Shown here in pieces: positions 26,758-38,915 of a stretch of 40,442 nucleotides of DNA. The stretch covers positions 1-40,442 of the forward strand of contig NZ_NOIH01000035.1 in the NCBI RefSeq assembly GCF_002245655.1, given 5' to 3'. Source of the DNA: Thauera propionica. GTDB taxonomy: Bacteria; Pseudomonadota; Gammaproteobacteria; Burkholderiales; Rhodocyclaceae. The notes beneath the pieces were generated by a model that saw only the letters and a program-made list of their open reading frames with translations, made no database searches and had not been told where the DNA came from. Position 1 is the first letter of the stretch, and each line of letters opens with the position of its first letter. The position numbers and the translations under genes were made by a program.

Positions 26758-28060
26758 GACGGGCCGCCGGGAAGCGCATCGCGAACCGGCTGCCCTTGCC
26801 CGGCTCGCTGCTGACGGCGAGCTCGCCCTGGTGGCGGGTGAGGATGTGCTTGACGATGGCCAGCCCCAGGCCGGTGCCACCGGTCTCGCGCGAGCGCCCG
26901 CGGTCGACGCGATAGAAGCGCTCGGTCAGACGCGGGATGTGCTCGGGGTCGACGCCGATGCCGTCGTCCTTGACCCAGTACTCGCCGCCTTCGCCGTCAA
27001 TCCGCCAGCCGAGTTCGATGTGGCCGCCGGCAGGTGTGTAGCGCACCGCGTTGCTGGCGAGGTTGGAGAAGGCGCTGTGCAGTTCCTTGCGACTGCCCAG
27101 CAGGGCGCCGCCCCCTTCAAGCACGAGATTCACGCTGTGGCGGCCTCCCGACAGGATCTCGGTTTCGCGCGTGACCGCGCGCATCAGTTCCTGCACATCC
27201 ACCTCTTCCTCCAGCGCGGCCGGCGCCCCGGTCTCGAGTGCGGACAGGGCCAGCAGGTCCTCGATCAGGCGCTGCATGCGGGTGGATTGTTCGCTGGCCA
27301 GCTTCAGGAAGTGCAGCACGTCCTCGCGACTGAAATCGTCGAGGCCGTCGGTCAGGGTCTCGAGGAAGCCGCCGACCACGGTCAGCGGCGTGCGCATCTC
27401 GTGCGACACGTTGGCGACGAAGTCCCGGCGCATGTTCTCGAGGCGCTCGAGCTGCGAGATGTCGCGTGAGACCACCATGCGCCGGCTACCGGCAAAGCGG
27501 ATGACCTGCACCTGCAAGGTGCGATCGCGACGGCGCAGCGAATGCATGACCAGCGGCTCGGCATACTGCCCGGCCTGCAGGTAGGCGACGAACTCGGGCT
27601 GGCGCACCAGGTTGGTAATGGGGGTACGCAGGTCGCGCCGGCGATCGAGTTCGAAATGCTGCTCGGCCATGACGTTGAGCCACTCGATGCTGTCGTCGTC
27701 TGCCAGGTAGACGAGGCCGTCGGGCATCGCCTGCGCCGCCTGCTGGAACCGGCCCAGCTCGGCCGACAGCTTGTCACGCACCGCAAGCTCGCGCTGGAAG
27801 CGGTCTCCGAGCTCGGCGAACACGCTGCCCCACAGGCCGTCGACCTGCGGCGGCATGTTGCCCGCGGGCTGGCGGGTCCATTCGACCAGCTGGCGCATGT
27901 GGCGAGCAAGCAGGATGGCGGCGGCCAGGAAACCCAGCACCACGAGCGCGAGCGCGGCATCTGCACCGCGGTAATGGCCGGCCAGCAGGGCAAGGCCCAG
28001 TATGGCCGCCACGGGCAATCCCACACCGGTGGCGATGTAGCGAAGGGGACGATGGATCAC
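26684..28060 (-). CDS. phoR: phosphate regulon sensor histidine kinase PhoR
   Basis: PhoR senses phosphate status through the Pst system and phosphorylates PhoB. GTG 28060 gives 458 residues and has GGAG six bases upstream. Two N-terminal membrane helices (about 8-55) are followed by a PAS domain (about 105-200). The HisKA domain carries His220 in FVANVSHEMRTPLTV. The HATPase domain has N-box SNLASNAVRYTP, DDGIGV and GGTGLGLAIVKH. The C-terminal 20 residues are Arg/Ser-rich and lie over the end of the convergent unknown gene. It is 28 bases downstream of phoB. phoU and pst genes are not in the window. Confidence 0.94.
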   Translation of the reverse strand: MIHRPLRYIATGVGLPVAAILGLALLAGHYRGADAALALVVLGFLAAAILLARHMRQLVEWTRQPAGNMPPQVDGLWGSVFAELGDRFQRELAVRDKLSAELGRFQQAAQAMPDGLVYLADDDSIEWLNVMAEQHFELDRRRDLRTPITNLVRQPEFVAYLQAGQYAEPLVMHSLRRRDRTLQVQVIRFAGSRRMVVSRDISQLERLENMRRDFVANVSHEMRTPLTVVGGFLETLTDGLDDFSREDVLHFLKLASEQSTRMQRLIEDLLALSALETGAPAALEEEVDVQELMRAVTRETEILSGGRHSVNLVLEGGGALLGSRKELHSAFSNLASNAVRYTPAGGHIELGWRIDGEGGEYWVKDDGIGVDPEHIPRLTERFYRVDRGRSRETGGTGLGLAIVKHILTRHQGELAVSSEPGKGSRFAMRFPAARLRRDSARPPRRSTGRSSPRASASG

Positions 28061-28088
28061 GCGCGCTCCGTCAATCGGCAAGTACCGA

Positions 28089-28799
28089 TTATCGCGCGGC
28101 GGAAAGCTGCGGTGCCTGGGTCGAGAATCGGTAGCCACTGCCGCGCACCGTCTGGATCAAGGCATCGTGCCCGGAAGGTTCGAGCGCGCAGCGCAGGCGG
28201 CGGATGTGCACATCGACCGTGCGCTCTTCGACGAAGACGTGGTCGCCCCACACCTGATCGAGGAGCTGTGCGCGCGAATGCACCCGCTCGGGGTGGGTCA
28301 TCAGGAAATGCAGCAGACGGAATTCGGTCGGTCCGAGCGCCAGTGCCTCGTCACCCGTGGTGACGCGGTGGGTGGTCGGGTCCAGACGCAGGCCGCCGAG
28401 CTCCACGGCGTCTTCCGTCGCCTGCGGCGCCCGGCGGCGCAGCACCGCCTTGATGCGCGCCACCAGTTCGCGCGGGCTGAAGGGCTTGGTGATGTAGTCA
28501 TCGGCCCCGGTCTCGAGCCCCATCACCTTGTCCTGCTCCTCGCCACGGGCGGTGAGCATGATGATCGGAATCGCGCGGGTGCGCTCGTCTGCGCGCAGGC
28601 GGCGGGCGAACTCGATGCCCGATGCGCCCGGCAGCATCCAGTCGAGCAGGATCAGGTCGGGCAAGGCCTCGCGCACGATGCGCTGGGCGGACTCGGCATC
28701 CGATGCGCGCACCACGTGGTGGCCGGCGCGATTGAGGTTGGCGGCGATCAGTTCCTGGATCGCCGGTTCGTCTTCCACGAGCAGAATGTTCGCTGGCAT
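28089..28799 (-). CDS. phoB: phosphate regulon response regulator PhoB
   Basis: The 236-residue OmpR-family regulator has a receiver domain with phospho-acceptor Asp53 ([10 protein letters not shown]) and Lys105 ([10 protein letters not shown]). A winged-helix domain (about 130-230) includes [19 protein letters not shown], then DVHIRRLR and VRGSGYRF. It would bind Pho boxes and activate phosphate-scavenging genes. No clear Pho box is visible upstream of phoB itself; instead a nested inverted repeat lies at 28828-28876 between phoB and the divergent DUF971 gene. Confidence 0.95.
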   Translation of the reverse strand: MPANILLVEDEPAIQELIAANLNRAGHHVVRASDAESAQRIVREALPDLILLDWMLPGASGIEFARRLRADERTRAIPIIMLTARGEEQDKVMGLETGADDYITKPFSPRELVARIKAVLRRRAPQATEDAVELGGLRLDPTTHRVTTGDEALALGPTEFRLLHFLMTHPERVHSRAQLLDQVWGDHVFVEERTVDVHIRRLRCALEPSGHDALIQTVRGSGYRFSTQAPQLSAAR

Positions 28800-28827
28800 G
28801 CTGTTGACTCCGGTTGGCCTGCGCAGT

Positions 28828-28876
28828 GTATTTCAGGTGTTTGACATTTTGATGACGCGTCATGCACCTGAAACAC
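28828..28876. promoter_or_regulatory. nested inverted repeats between phoB and the DUF971 gene
   Basis: GTATTTCAGGTG (28828-28839) pairs with CACCTGAAACAC (28865-28876) with one mismatch. Inside, ATGACGCGTCAT (28852-28863) is a perfect 12-base palindrome adjoining the right arm. Position 30-80 bases upstream of phoB suggests an operator or a structured leader. It does not match the direct-repeat Pho box. Confidence 0.5.
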
Positions 28877-28954
28877 GGTTGCGGCTCTGCCGCGCCGGGG
28901 TCGGGCAAGGGTGATTCGGGTATTATTGTGGCCCCCGAACGCGAGGCTTTCGCC

Positions 28955-29377
28955 ATGGCCGGACTGGATCAGAACACGCCGCTACCCACTGAGATCACAC
29001 TGCACAGCCAGTCGAAGCGGCTCGAGATCGCCTTCGACGACGGCAGCCGCTTCACCCTGCCCTTCGAGTTCCTGCGCGTGCATTCGCCTTCGGCCGAAGT
29101 GCGCGGCCACGGCCCCGGCCAGGAAACCCTGCAGCAGGGCAAGCGCGACGTCGACGTGGTCGACCTTCAGCCGGTGGGCAACTACGCGATCCGCCCGGTG
29201 TTCTCCGACGGCCACGACAGCGGGCTGTATTCCTGGGACTACCTCTACATGCTCGGCCAGCAGCAGGACGCGCTGTGGCAGAACTATCTCGACCGCCTCG
29301 AGCAGGCGGGCGGCACGCGCGATCCCGCCAAGGCGCCCCCGCCGGCGCCCAAGGGCGGCTGCGGACACCATCACTGA
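28955..29377 (+). CDS. DUF971 family protein
   Basis: The 140-residue protein has the DUF971 (gamma-butyrobetaine hydroxylase N-terminal-like) pattern: a beta-rich start with [27 protein letters not shown] (shortened), then [27 protein letters not shown]971 proteins are often next to ubiE and iron-sulfur genes; the function is unsettled. The C-terminus, GGCGHHH, could bind a metal. ATG 28955 is chosen by family start. It ends seven bases before ubiE, so the two form an operon. TATTAT (28921-28926) may be a -10 element. Confidence 0.88.
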   Translation: MAGLDQNTPLPTEITLHSQSKRLEIAFDDGSRFTLPFEFLRVHSPSAEVRGHGPGQETLQQGKRDVDVVDLQPVGNYAIRPVFSDGHDSGLYSWDYLYMLGQQQDALWQNYLDRLEQAGGTRDPAKAPPPAPKGGCGHHH

Positions 29378-29384
29378 GACGATC

Positions 29385-30122
29385 ATGAGCGACAAGACCA
29401 CGCACTTCGGTTTCCAGACGGTTGCCGAAGAGGCCAAGGAAAAGAAGGTGGCCGAGGTGTTTTCCTCGGTCGCACAAAAGTACGACGTGATGAACGACCT
29501 GATGTCGTTCGGCCTGCACCGGATCTGGAAGCACTTCACGATCCAGATCTCGGGCGTGCGTGAAGGCGACCGTGTGCTGGACGTCGCCGGTGGCACGGCC
29601 GACCTGTCGCTCGCCTTCGCCCGCAAGGTCGGCACCAAGGGCCAGGTGTGGCTGACCGACATCAACCACGCGATGTTGTCCCGGGGCCGCGACCGCATGG
29701 TCGACCATGGCTTCACCATGCCGACCGCGCAGTGCAACGCCGAGAAGCTGCCCTTCCCGGACGACTGGTTCGATTGCGTCACGGTCGCCTTCGGCCTGCG
29801 CAACATGACGCACAAGGATGTCGCGCTGGCCGAGATGCGCCGCGTGCTGCGCCCCGGCGGCCGCCTGCTGGTGCTCGAGTTCTCGCGCGTGTGGAAGCCG
29901 CTGTCGCCGCTGTACGACCTCTACTCGTTCAAGCTGCTGCCCTGGATGGGCGAGAAGGTGGCGAACGACGCGGAAAGCTACCGCTACCTCGCCGAATCGA
30001 TCCGCATGCACCCTGGGCAGGAAGAACTGAAGTCGATGATGGAACAAGTCGGCCTCGCGCGTGTCGATTACTTCAACCTCAGCGCGGGCGTCGTCGCCCT
30101 GCACCGTGGCTACAAGATCTGA
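29385..30122 (+). CDS. ubiE: ubiquinone/menaquinone biosynthesis C-methyltransferase UbiE
   Basis: UbiE C-methylates the quinone ring using S-adenosylmethionine. The 245-residue protein has the UbiE signature [17 protein letters not shown] near residue 35, the SAM-binding [10 protein letters not shown] (about 67-76), NAEKLPFPD, and AFGLRNMT with the second signature. ATG 29385 matches the normal start. It follows DUF971 by seven bases and precedes the Tim44-like gene by 19. Confidence 0.97.
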   Translation: MSDKTTHFGFQTVAEEAKEKKVAEVFSSVAQKYDVMNDLMSFGLHRIWKHFTIQISGVREGDRVLDVAGGTADLSLAFARKVGTKGQVWLTDINHAMLSRGRDRMVDHGFTMPTAQCNAEKLPFPDDWFDCVTVAFGLRNMTHKDVALAEMRRVLRPGGRLLVLEFSRVWKPLSPLYDLYSFKLLPWMGEKVANDAESYRYLAESIRMHPGQEELKSMMEQVGLARVDYFNLSAGVVALHRGYKI

Positions 30123-30141
30123 ACCTGGAGACTGACCAAAG

Positions 30142-31008
30142 ATGAAAAACCTCTTCCTCACCCTGATCGTGGCCGTGCTGTCGTTCGGCTTCGGCGCGCC
30201 CGAAGCCGAAGCCAAGCGCCTTGGCGGCGGCAGCAGCTTCGGCATGCAGCGCCAGGCCACGCCCCAGCAGGCCCCGCGCCAGCCTGCCGCCACGCAGACA
30301 CCGGCCTCCGCCGCAACGCCCGCCGCCGCACCCAAGCGTTCGTGGATGGGTCCGGTCGCCGGCCTTGCCGCTGGCCTGGGTCTCGCCGCCCTGTTCTCGC
30401 ACCTTGGCCTCGGTGAGGAAATGGCGTCGTTCATGATGATCCTGCTGCTGGCCGTTGCAGCCTTCTTCATCTTCCGCCTGCTGTTCCGCCGCGGCGGCAA
30501 CACCCAGCAAGGCCAGAACCTGCAATACGCCGGTGCCAGCGCCGCGTCGGGCGCCGCCACGCCGCTGCGTCCTGCCCCGGCTGCTGCCCCGATGTCGGGT
30601 GCTGGTACCTCTGCCTCGGGCCTCGACAAGGCGATTGCCGAAGGTTTCGACGTGCAGGGTTTCGCCCGCCAGGCCAAGCTGAACTTCATCCGCCTCCAGG
30701 CCGCCAACGATACCGGCAACCTCGACGACCTGCGTGAATTCACCACGCCCGAAGTCTTCGCCGAAATCCGCATGCAGCTCACCGAGCGCGGCACCGCCGA
30801 ACAGCGTACCGATGTGGTTGAGTTGAACGCTGACGTGGTCGATGTCGAGGAAGAGAACGGCCGCTACGTCGTCAGCGTCCGCTTCAACGGACTGCTGCGC
30901 GAGGAAGAAGGGGCTGCGCCGGCAAGCTTCGACGAGATCTGGCACCTGACCAAACCCGTCAGCGGCAGCGGTGGCTGGCTGATCGCCGGCATCCAGCAGA
31001 TCAGCTGA
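30142..31008 (+). CDS. Tim44-like domain protein
   Basis: The 288-residue protein has an N-terminal signal peptide or anchor, then KRLGGGSSFGMQRQ and a Gln/Ala/Pro-rich linker, the usual start of bacterial Tim44-like proteins. There are two central hydrophobic segments (about 67-113). The C-terminal Tim44/MRPL45-like domain (about 165-288) contains FARQAKLNFIRLQAANDTGN and ends in GGWLIAGIQQIS. Bacterial members are membrane-associated and of uncertain function. Its place between ubiE and ubiJ, followed by a strong terminator, makes it the last gene of the DUF971-ubiE transcript. Confidence 0.88.
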   Translation: MKNLFLTLIVAVLSFGFGAPEAEAKRLGGGSSFGMQRQATPQQAPRQPAATQTPASAATPAAAPKRSWMGPVAGLAAGLGLAALFSHLGLGEEMASFMMILLLAVAAFFIFRLLFRRGGNTQQGQNLQYAGASAASGAATPLRPAPAAAPMSGAGTSASGLDKAIAEGFDVQGFARQAKLNFIRLQAANDTGNLDDLREFTTPEVFAEIRMQLTERGTAEQRTDVVELNADVVDVEEENGRYVVSVRFNGLLREEEGAAPASFDEIWHLTKPVSGSGGWLIAGIQQIS

Positions 31009-31022
31009 TCGTCGTATCATCG

Positions 31023-31056
31023 ACGGGGAGGCCCAAGGGCCTCCCCGTTTTGCTTT
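31023..31056 (+). terminator. intrinsic terminator after the Tim44-like gene
   Basis: CGGGGAGGCCC (31024-31034) and GGGCCTCCCCG (31037-31047) form a perfect 11-base-pair stem with a two-base formal loop. TTTTGCTTT follows. It lies 15 bases past the stop codon on the + strand. Confidence 0.9.
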
Positions 31057-31095
31057 CAGGTCCGCCCTTTCGTACCCTGCTCCGGCTCAGACACC

Positions 31096-31677
31096 ATGCT
31101 GTCCAGCGTTTTTCTCTCCGCCACCAATCACCTGCTATCGCAATCGGGCTGGGCGCGCACCCGCCTCCAGCCACATGCCGGACGCACCGCGCGGCTGGCG
31201 ATTGCGCCGCTCGCGGATCTCGACTTCTCGGTTTCCGTGGAGGGTTACTTCGCCGCCTGGTCGGGCGAGGACGCGCCCGAAGTGCTGTTGCGGCTCGCGG
31301 CGGTCGATCTGCCGAAGCTCCTGGTCGATGGCCTGGAGACCGCGATGCGCCACGTGCGCATCGAAGGCAATGCCGAATTCGCCGACGCCCTGGGCTTCGT
31401 GTTCCGCCACCTGCGCTGGGACGCGGAAGAGGATCTGTCGCGCGTATTCGGCGACATTGCCGCCCATCGCATGGTCGAAGGCGGCAAGCAATTGGTCGGT
31501 GAGGGACGGCGGTCGCTCGTGCGCGTGGGCGGCAACCTGGCCGAGTACCTCACCGAAGAGTCTCCGCTGCTCGTCCCGCGCAGCGCGCTCGCCGAGCTAT
31601 CGCACGACGTCATCGCACTGCGCGACGCGCTCGGCCGGCTAGACAAGCGGGTTTCCCGCCTCGAAGGGCGGCGCTGA
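31096..31677 (+). CDS. ubiJ: ubiquinone biosynthesis accessory factor UbiJ
   Basis: The 193-residue protein has an N-terminal SCP2-like lipid-binding domain and a C-terminal coiled-coil segment (HDVIALRDALGRLDKRVSRLEGRR, shortened). That is the UbiJ architecture, a scaffold of the soluble Ubi complex that binds quinone intermediates. In enterobacteria ubiE-ubiJ-ubiB are contiguous. Here a Tim44-like gene and a strong terminator intervene, and no ubiB follows. It starts 39 bases after the terminator, so it needs read-through or a promoter overlapping the terminator; none is clear. Confidence 0.88.
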   Translation: MLSSVFLSATNHLLSQSGWARTRLQPHAGRTARLAIAPLADLDFSVSVEGYFAAWSGEDAPEVLLRLAAVDLPKLLVDGLETAMRHVRIEGNAEFADALGFVFRHLRWDAEEDLSRVFGDIAAHRMVEGGKQLVGEGRRSLVRVGGNLAEYLTEESPLLVPRSALAELSHDVIALRDALGRLDKRVSRLEGRR

Positions 31678-31716
31678 ACAACACGCCATCCCGAACGGAC
31701 AGCCCGAGCGCGGAAC

Positions 31717-31750
31717 CAAAAAAAAGCAGCTCCGGAGAGCTGCTTTTTTC
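31717..31750. terminator. bidirectional terminator between ubiJ and atpC
   Basis: GCAGCTC (31726-31732) and GAGCTGC (31737-31743) form a stem with loop CGGA. A run of eight As precedes it and a run of six Ts follows, so it can terminate transcription from both the ubiJ and atp sides. Confidence 0.92.
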
Positions 31751-31785
31751 TTCCCGCCCCATCCATCGACGGAGCGGAGAAGCGA

Positions 31786-32211
31786 TCAGTGGCCGCGCTT
31801 GCGCAGGCGCTCGATCGCGGCGAGTTGTGCCACTGCTTCCATGAGCTCGGCCTGGGCCTTGGCGTAATCCAGACGCGCGGTCTGATTGGCCATTGCCTCT
31901 TCGGCCTTCTTCTTGGCTTCCAGCGCCTTCGCTTCGTCCAGATCCTTGCCGCGGATCGCGGTGTCGGCAAGCACCGTCACCAGACCCGGCTGAACCTCGA
32001 GCAAACCACCGGCAACGAAAACAAGCTCTTCTTCCGCCTGATTCGGAACCTTGACCCGCACCGCACCCGGTTTGATCCGGGTCATCAGCGGCATGTGGCC
32101 GGGCAGAATGCCGAGTTCACCCGCCTCGCCAGGCAGCGCGACAAACTCTGCCAGCCCGGAGAAGATCTGCTCTTCCGCGCTGACGATGTCGACATGAACC
32201 GTCATAGCCAT
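31786..32211 (-). CDS. atpC: ATP synthase F1 subunit epsilon
   Basis: The 141-residue epsilon subunit of the central stalk couples rotation and inhibits ATP hydrolysis. It has the beta-sandwich N-terminal domain ([22 protein letters not shown], shortened) and a two-helix C-terminal domain ending in [12 protein letters not shown] lies five bases before ATG 32211. It is the last gene of the atp operon, 53 bases after atpD, just before a bidirectional terminator. Confidence 0.96.
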   Translation of the reverse strand: MAMTVHVDIVSAEEQIFSGLAEFVALPGEAGELGILPGHMPLMTRIKPGAVRVKVPNQAEEELVFVAGGLLEVQPGLVTVLADTAIRGKDLDEAKALEAKKKAEEAMANQTARLDYAKAQAELMEAVAQLAAIERLRKRGH

Positions 32212-32264
32212 GTTGTTTCCTTTTCAAATCCGCGCGGCACCGAGGTACCGCGCGGGCGGACGAA

Positions 32265-33680
<1,416 letters not shown>

Positions 33681-33691
33681 TCAATAATCCG

Positions 33692-34561
33692 TTACACCGC
33701 GGCGGCGCCGCCGACGATTTCCGACAGCTCCTTCGTGATCGCGGCCTGGCGGGTCTTGTTGTAGACCAGCTGCAGTTCGCCAATCACGTTCTTGGCATTG
33801 TCGGAAGCGGCCTTCATTGCCACCATGCGCGCGCTCTGTTCGGATGCCATGTTCTCGGCCACGGCCTGGTAGACCAGCGCCTCGACGTAGCGGACCAGCA
33901 GTTCGTCGATGACGACCTGCGGATCCGGCTCGTAGAGGTAATCCCACGAGCTGTCCGGCGTGCCCAGCTTCTCGCCGGTGAGCGGCAGCAGCTGCTCGAG
34001 CACCGGTTCCTGCTTCATGGTGTTCACGAAGCGGGTATAGGCCAGGTAAACCGCGTCGAGCTCGTCGTTCTGGAACGCGTCGAGCATGACCTTGACCGGA
34101 CCGATCAGCTTTTCCAGGTGCGGCGTGTCACCCAGCTGGGTAACGTTCGACACCACCTTGGCGCCCATGCGCTGCATGAAGCCCAGACCCTTGTTGCCGA
34201 TGGCGCAGGCACGGATCTCGGTCACGCCCGAGGACTCCCAGTCCTTCATCGCGTTGAGCGCGATACGCTGGACGTTGGTGTTGAGGCCACCGCACAAACC
34301 CTTGTCGGTGGTCACCAGGATCAGCCCCACCCGCTTGACCTGGTCCTTGCGGACCAGGAACGGGTGCTTGTAGTCGGTCACATTGGCCTGGGACAGGTTC
34401 GCGGCGAGTCGGCGGATCTTCTCGGCAAAGGGGCGGGCGGCACGCATCCGGTCCTGCGCCTTGCGCATCTTGGATGCAGCCACCATCTCCATGGCCTTCG
34501 TGATCTTGCGCGTGTTTTGCACGCTCTTGATCTTGGTACGGATTTCCTTACCGCTAGCCAT
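33692..34561 (-). CDS. atpG: ATP synthase F1 subunit gamma
   Basis: The 289-residue rotor shaft has the conserved N-terminal coiled coil ([26 protein letters not shown], shortened) and the C-terminal helix ([31 protein letters not shown], shortened). Together they form the rotor axle inside the alpha-beta ring. GGAG lies about eight bases upstream of the start. It lies between atpA and atpD in standard order. Confidence 0.97.
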   Translation of the reverse strand: MASGKEIRTKIKSVQNTRKITKAMEMVAASKMRKAQDRMRAARPFAEKIRRLAANLSQANVTDYKHPFLVRKDQVKRVGLILVTTDKGLCGGLNTNVQRIALNAMKDWESSGVTEIRACAIGNKGLGFMQRMGAKVVSNVTQLGDTPHLEKLIGPVKVMLDAFQNDELDAVYLAYTRFVNTMKQEPVLEQLLPLTGEKLGTPDSSWDYLYEPDPQVVIDELLVRYVEALVYQAVAENMASEQSARMVAMKAASDNAKNVIGELQLVYNKTRQAAITKELSEIVGGAAAV

Positions 34562-34582
34562 ATTCCGTCTCCCTCGCCGGCC

Positions 34583-36121
34583 TTAAGCCCAGCTCTTCTT
34601 GAACTCGGCGATCGCGGCAGCCAGGGTCTTTTCGCCGTCGGCGTCCAGTTCCTTCTTGCTCAGGATCGAGGAGACCAGATCGGCCTGCTTGGTCTTGACG
34701 AATTGCAGCAGCGCGGCTTCGAAGGCCAGCACGCGACCCACGTCGACGTCGTCGAAGTAGCCGTTGTTCACCGCGTACAGCACGATGGCCATGTCGGCGA
34801 TCGACATCGGCGAGTACTGAGCCTGCTTCATCAGTTCGGTAACGCGGCGGCCACGCTCGAGCTGCTTGCGGGTCGCATCGTCCAGGTCAGAAGCGAACTG
34901 GGCGAACGCAGCGAGTTCGCGGTACTGCGCGAGGTCGGTACGGATACCGCCGGACAGCTTCTTGACGACCTTGGTCTGCGCAGCACCACCGACGCGGGAC
35001 ACCGAGATACCGGCGTTGATCGCGGGACGGATACCGGCGTTGAAGAGGTCGGTTTCCAGGAAGATCTGGCCGTCGGTAATCGAGATCACGTTGGTCGGAA
35101 CGAACGCGGACACGTCGCCGGCCTGGGTCTCGATGACCGGCAGTGCGGTCAGCGAACCGGTCTTGCCCTTGACTTCGCCGTTGGTGAACTTCTCGACGTA
35201 ATCGGCGTTCACGCGCGCGGCGCGCTCGAGCAGACGGGAGTGCAGGTAGAACACGTCGCCCGGGTAGGCTTCACGGCCCGGCGGACGGCGCAGCAGCAGC
35301 GAAACCTGGCGATAGGCCCAGGCCTGCTTGGTCAGATCGTCATAAACGATCAGGGCGTCCATGCCGCGGTCGCGGAAGTACTCGCCCATCGTGCAGCCGG
35401 CGTAGGCAGCCAGGTACTGCATGGCGGCAGATTCCGACGCGGTGGCGGCGACGACGATGGTGTATTCCATCGCGCCGTTCTCTTCCAGCTTGCGCACGAC
35501 GTTGGCAACGGTCGAGGCCTTCTGGCCGATGGCCACGTACACGCAGTACATGTCCTGGCCCTTCTGGTTGATGATCGCGTCGACCGCGACGGCAGTCTTG
35601 CCGGTCTGGCGGTCGCCAATGATCAGCTCGCGCTGGCCACGGCCAATCGGCACCATCGAGTCGACCGATTTCAGGCCGGTCTGCACCGGCTGCGAAACGG
35701 ACTGACGGGCGATGACACCCGGCGCGACCTTCTCGATCTTGTCAGTGAGCTTGGCGTTGATCGGGCCCTTGCCGTCGATCGGCTGACCCAGCGCGTTCAC
35801 GACGCGACCGATCAGCTCGGGGCCGACGGGCACTTCGAGAATGCGGCCGGTGGCCTTGACGGTGTCGCCTTCGGTGATGTGCTCGTACTCGCCGAGCACC
35901 ACGGCGCCGACGGAATCACGCTCGAGGTTGAGCGCCATACCGAAGGTGTTGCCGGGGAATTCCAGCATTTCGCCCTGCATCACGTCGGTGAGGCCGTGGA
36001 TGCGGGTGATGCCGTCGGTGACGGAAACCACCGTGCCCTCGTTACGCGACGTGGCGGCGAGCTGCAGGTTCTGGATCCGGCTCTTAATCAGATCACTGAT
36101 TTCAGAGGGGTTGAGTTGCAT
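34583..36121 (-). CDS. atpA: ATP synthase F1 subunit alpha
   Basis: The 512-residue non-catalytic nucleotide-binding subunit begins [16 protein letters not shown]. It has the P-loop GDRQTGKT (about 169-176) and the alpha signature with the arginine finger in the [14 protein letters not shown] segment. Its length is normal. The gene is 13 bases after atpH and 21 before atpG. Confidence 0.98.
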   Translation of the reverse strand: MQLNPSEISDLIKSRIQNLQLAATSRNEGTVVSVTDGITRIHGLTDVMQGEMLEFPGNTFGMALNLERDSVGAVVLGEYEHITEGDTVKATGRILEVPVGPELIGRVVNALGQPIDGKGPINAKLTDKIEKVAPGVIARQSVSQPVQTGLKSVDSMVPIGRGQRELIIGDRQTGKTAVAVDAIINQKGQDMYCVYVAIGQKASTVANVVRKLEENGAMEYTIVVAATASESAAMQYLAAYAGCTMGEYFRDRGMDALIVYDDLTKQAWAYRQVSLLLRRPPGREAYPGDVFYLHSRLLERAARVNADYVEKFTNGEVKGKTGSLTALPVIETQAGDVSAFVPTNVISITDGQIFLETDLFNAGIRPAINAGISVSRVGGAAQTKVVKKLSGGIRTDLAQYRELAAFAQFASDLDDATRKQLERGRRVTELMKQAQYSPMSIADMAIVLYAVNNGYFDDVDVGRVLAFEAALLQFVKTKQADLVSSILSKKELDADGEKTLAAAIAEFKKSWA

Positions 36122-36134
36122 AGCTTTTATGCTC

Positions 36135-36668
36135 CTAGTTCTTTAGCGCAGCGGCCATGTTCGCGAGCTTGCCGCGGACCGAGGCGTCGATGACTTCGTC
36201 GCCGACGGCGATGCGAACCCCGCCGATGAGGGCAGGGTCGATGTGGACCTGGACATTCAGTTTGGCCTTGAAGCGCGCTTCGAGGTCAGCCTTCAGTGAG
36301 GTCAGCGTTGCATCGTCGAGGGGGAAGGCAGAGGCGATATCCGCCTCGAGGACACCTTCGTGTTCGTTCTTCAGTGCAACGAACAGGTCACGGATCTCGG
36401 GAAGCACCTGCAGGCGTTCGTTATCCACGAGGACACGGACGAAATTCTGCTGTTCTGCGGACAGGGTCCCGGCCACATCCAGCACCAGCTGCATGAGCTG
36501 GCCGGCGGTGAGCTTGGGATCGGAAATGCAGGCCCGCATGGTGGAATCGGCCGCCACGACGGCGAGCCGATCCAGTGCTTCCGACCAAGGCCCCAGCGCA
36601 CCTGCCCCGCGAGCCAGCTCGAAGGCGGCATCCGCATAGGGGCGCGCGATGGTGACGTTCTCGGCCAT
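36135..36668 (-). CDS. atpH: ATP synthase F1 subunit delta
   Basis: The 177-residue delta subunit joins the top of F1 to the b-subunit stalk. It has the N-terminal helical bundle ([20 protein letters not shown]) and the C-terminal strand ([28 protein letters not shown], shortened), the family signature. It starts three bases after atpF. Confidence 0.96.
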   Translation of the reverse strand: MAENVTIARPYADAAFELARGAGALGPWSEALDRLAVVAADSTMRACISDPKLTAGQLMQLVLDVAGTLSAEQQNFVRVLVDNERLQVLPEIRDLFVALKNEHEGVLEADIASAFPLDDATLTSLKADLEARFKAKLNVQVHIDPALIGGVRIAVGDEVIDASVRGKLANMAAALKN

Positions 36669-36671
36669 GAC

Positions 36672-37145
36672 TTATTGCAGTTCCTGTTTCAGGTTGGCAA
36701 GCAGTTCGCCGTGCACCTGGGCGTTGATTTCGCGGCGCAGGATCTTCTCGGCGCCGGCAACGGCCAGATTCGCGACCTGGTCGCGCAGGGCTTCCTTGGC
36801 GCGCTGGGCAGCCACACCGGCTTCCGCCTCGGCGGCTTCACGGGCGGCCGCAATGATGCGGGCGGCTTCGGCACGGGCCTCGTCGACAAGTTGGCTCGCC
36901 TGCTTTTCAGCGGAGGCACGCACATCACCCGCAGATTCGCGGGCCTTGCGCAGTTCCTCGACGACCTTCTTCTCGGCGAGTGCCAGATCGGCCTTGGCCT
37001 TGTCCGCAGCTGCCAGCCCGTCGGCGATTTTGTTCGCACGCTCGTCCAGTGCCTTCACGATGGGCGGCCACACGAATTTCATCGTGAACCACGCCAGAAT
37101 GAAGAACACAACGAGCTGGGCTATCAGGGTTGCGTTCAAATTCAC
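36672..37145 (-). CDS. atpF: ATP synthase F0 subunit b
   Basis: The 157-residue peripheral stalk protein starts with a membrane helix (about 5-25, [23 protein letters not shown], shortened). A long Ala/Glu/Lys-rich helix follows and dimerises as a right-handed coiled coil. The start codon is GTG at 37145 with a GAGGG-like sequence about ten bases upstream, and the residues after it ([10 protein letters not shown]) match other AtpF proteins. A non-ATG start may tune the two-copy stoichiometry. Confidence 0.96.
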   Translation of the reverse strand: MNLNATLIAQLVVFFILAWFTMKFVWPPIVKALDERANKIADGLAAADKAKADLALAEKKVVEELRKARESAGDVRASAEKQASQLVDEARAEAARIIAAAREAAEAEAGVAAQRAKEALRDQVANLAVAGAEKILRREINAQVHGELLANLKQELQ

Positions 37146-37192
37146 GGTTCTTGGCCCTCAGGTTGGTTCAAAAAAGGATGAACTCGAACCGA

Positions 37193-37447
<255 letters not shown>

Positions 37448-37502
37448 TTAGTGGGGAAGGTGAGTTTAAAAAACCAGTACTGCTTTAAAGTGAAACTGAA
37501 AC

Positions 37503-38692
<1,190 letters not shown>

Positions 38693-38746
38693 CGGTTGTC
38701 GCGCCAGCCTGTTGCTGCAGCCGGCGACCGCCCAAAAATCCCGCGA

Positions 38747-38775
38747 ATACTAGGGGTTATCCACAACAAAGTCAA
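38747..38775 (-). promoter_or_regulatory. sigma-70 promoter of the atp operon
   Basis: On the minus strand TTGACT (+ strand 38770-38775) and TAGTAT (+ strand 38747-38752) are separated by exactly 17 bases. Transcription would start near 38740, giving a leader of about 48 bases before the atpI ATG at 38692. It is the only good hexamer pair I find in this intergenic region. Confidence 0.7.
38757..38765 (+). promoter_or_regulatory. perfect DnaA box inside the atp promoter spacer
   Basis: TTATCCACA matches the strict DnaA-box consensus in all nine bases and lies wholly between the -35 and -10 elements of the atp promoter. Only this one box is seen, so it is not a replication origin by itself. 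Binding of DnaA here would be expected to affect atp transcription. The palindrome TTGCA-T-TGCAA (38783-38793) lies nearby. Confidence 0.6.
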
Positions 38776-38915
38776 ACTTCAGTTGCATTGCAACAATGAC
38801 CCCCATAGCCGTCGTGTATCTTATACAAGTCGCCAACCGGAAGAGCGCCGGACGAGGCCCCTCGGACTGTTCCGCGGGAGGCTTGGGGGGCGCCCACGAC
38901 GCTTATTGACAAGGC

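Noticed and set aside
28801-28876. Pho box upstream of phoB
   Set aside because: TTTGACAT and TGTCAAAC occur, but no tandem CTGTCAT-type repeats at 11-base spacing could be found.
34118-36193. 691-codon open frame antisense to atpG and atpA
   Set aside because: The other strand carries highly conserved ATP synthase subunits; the antisense translation is low-complexity and unlike any protein I know.
38757-38765. Replication origin
   Set aside because: Only one DnaA box is visible, with no cluster, no A+T-rich unwinding region, and no dnaA, rpmH or parAB nearby.
38906-38911. TTGACA as -35 of the MFS gene
   Set aside because: It lies four bases before the ATG, leaving no room for a -10 element or leader.
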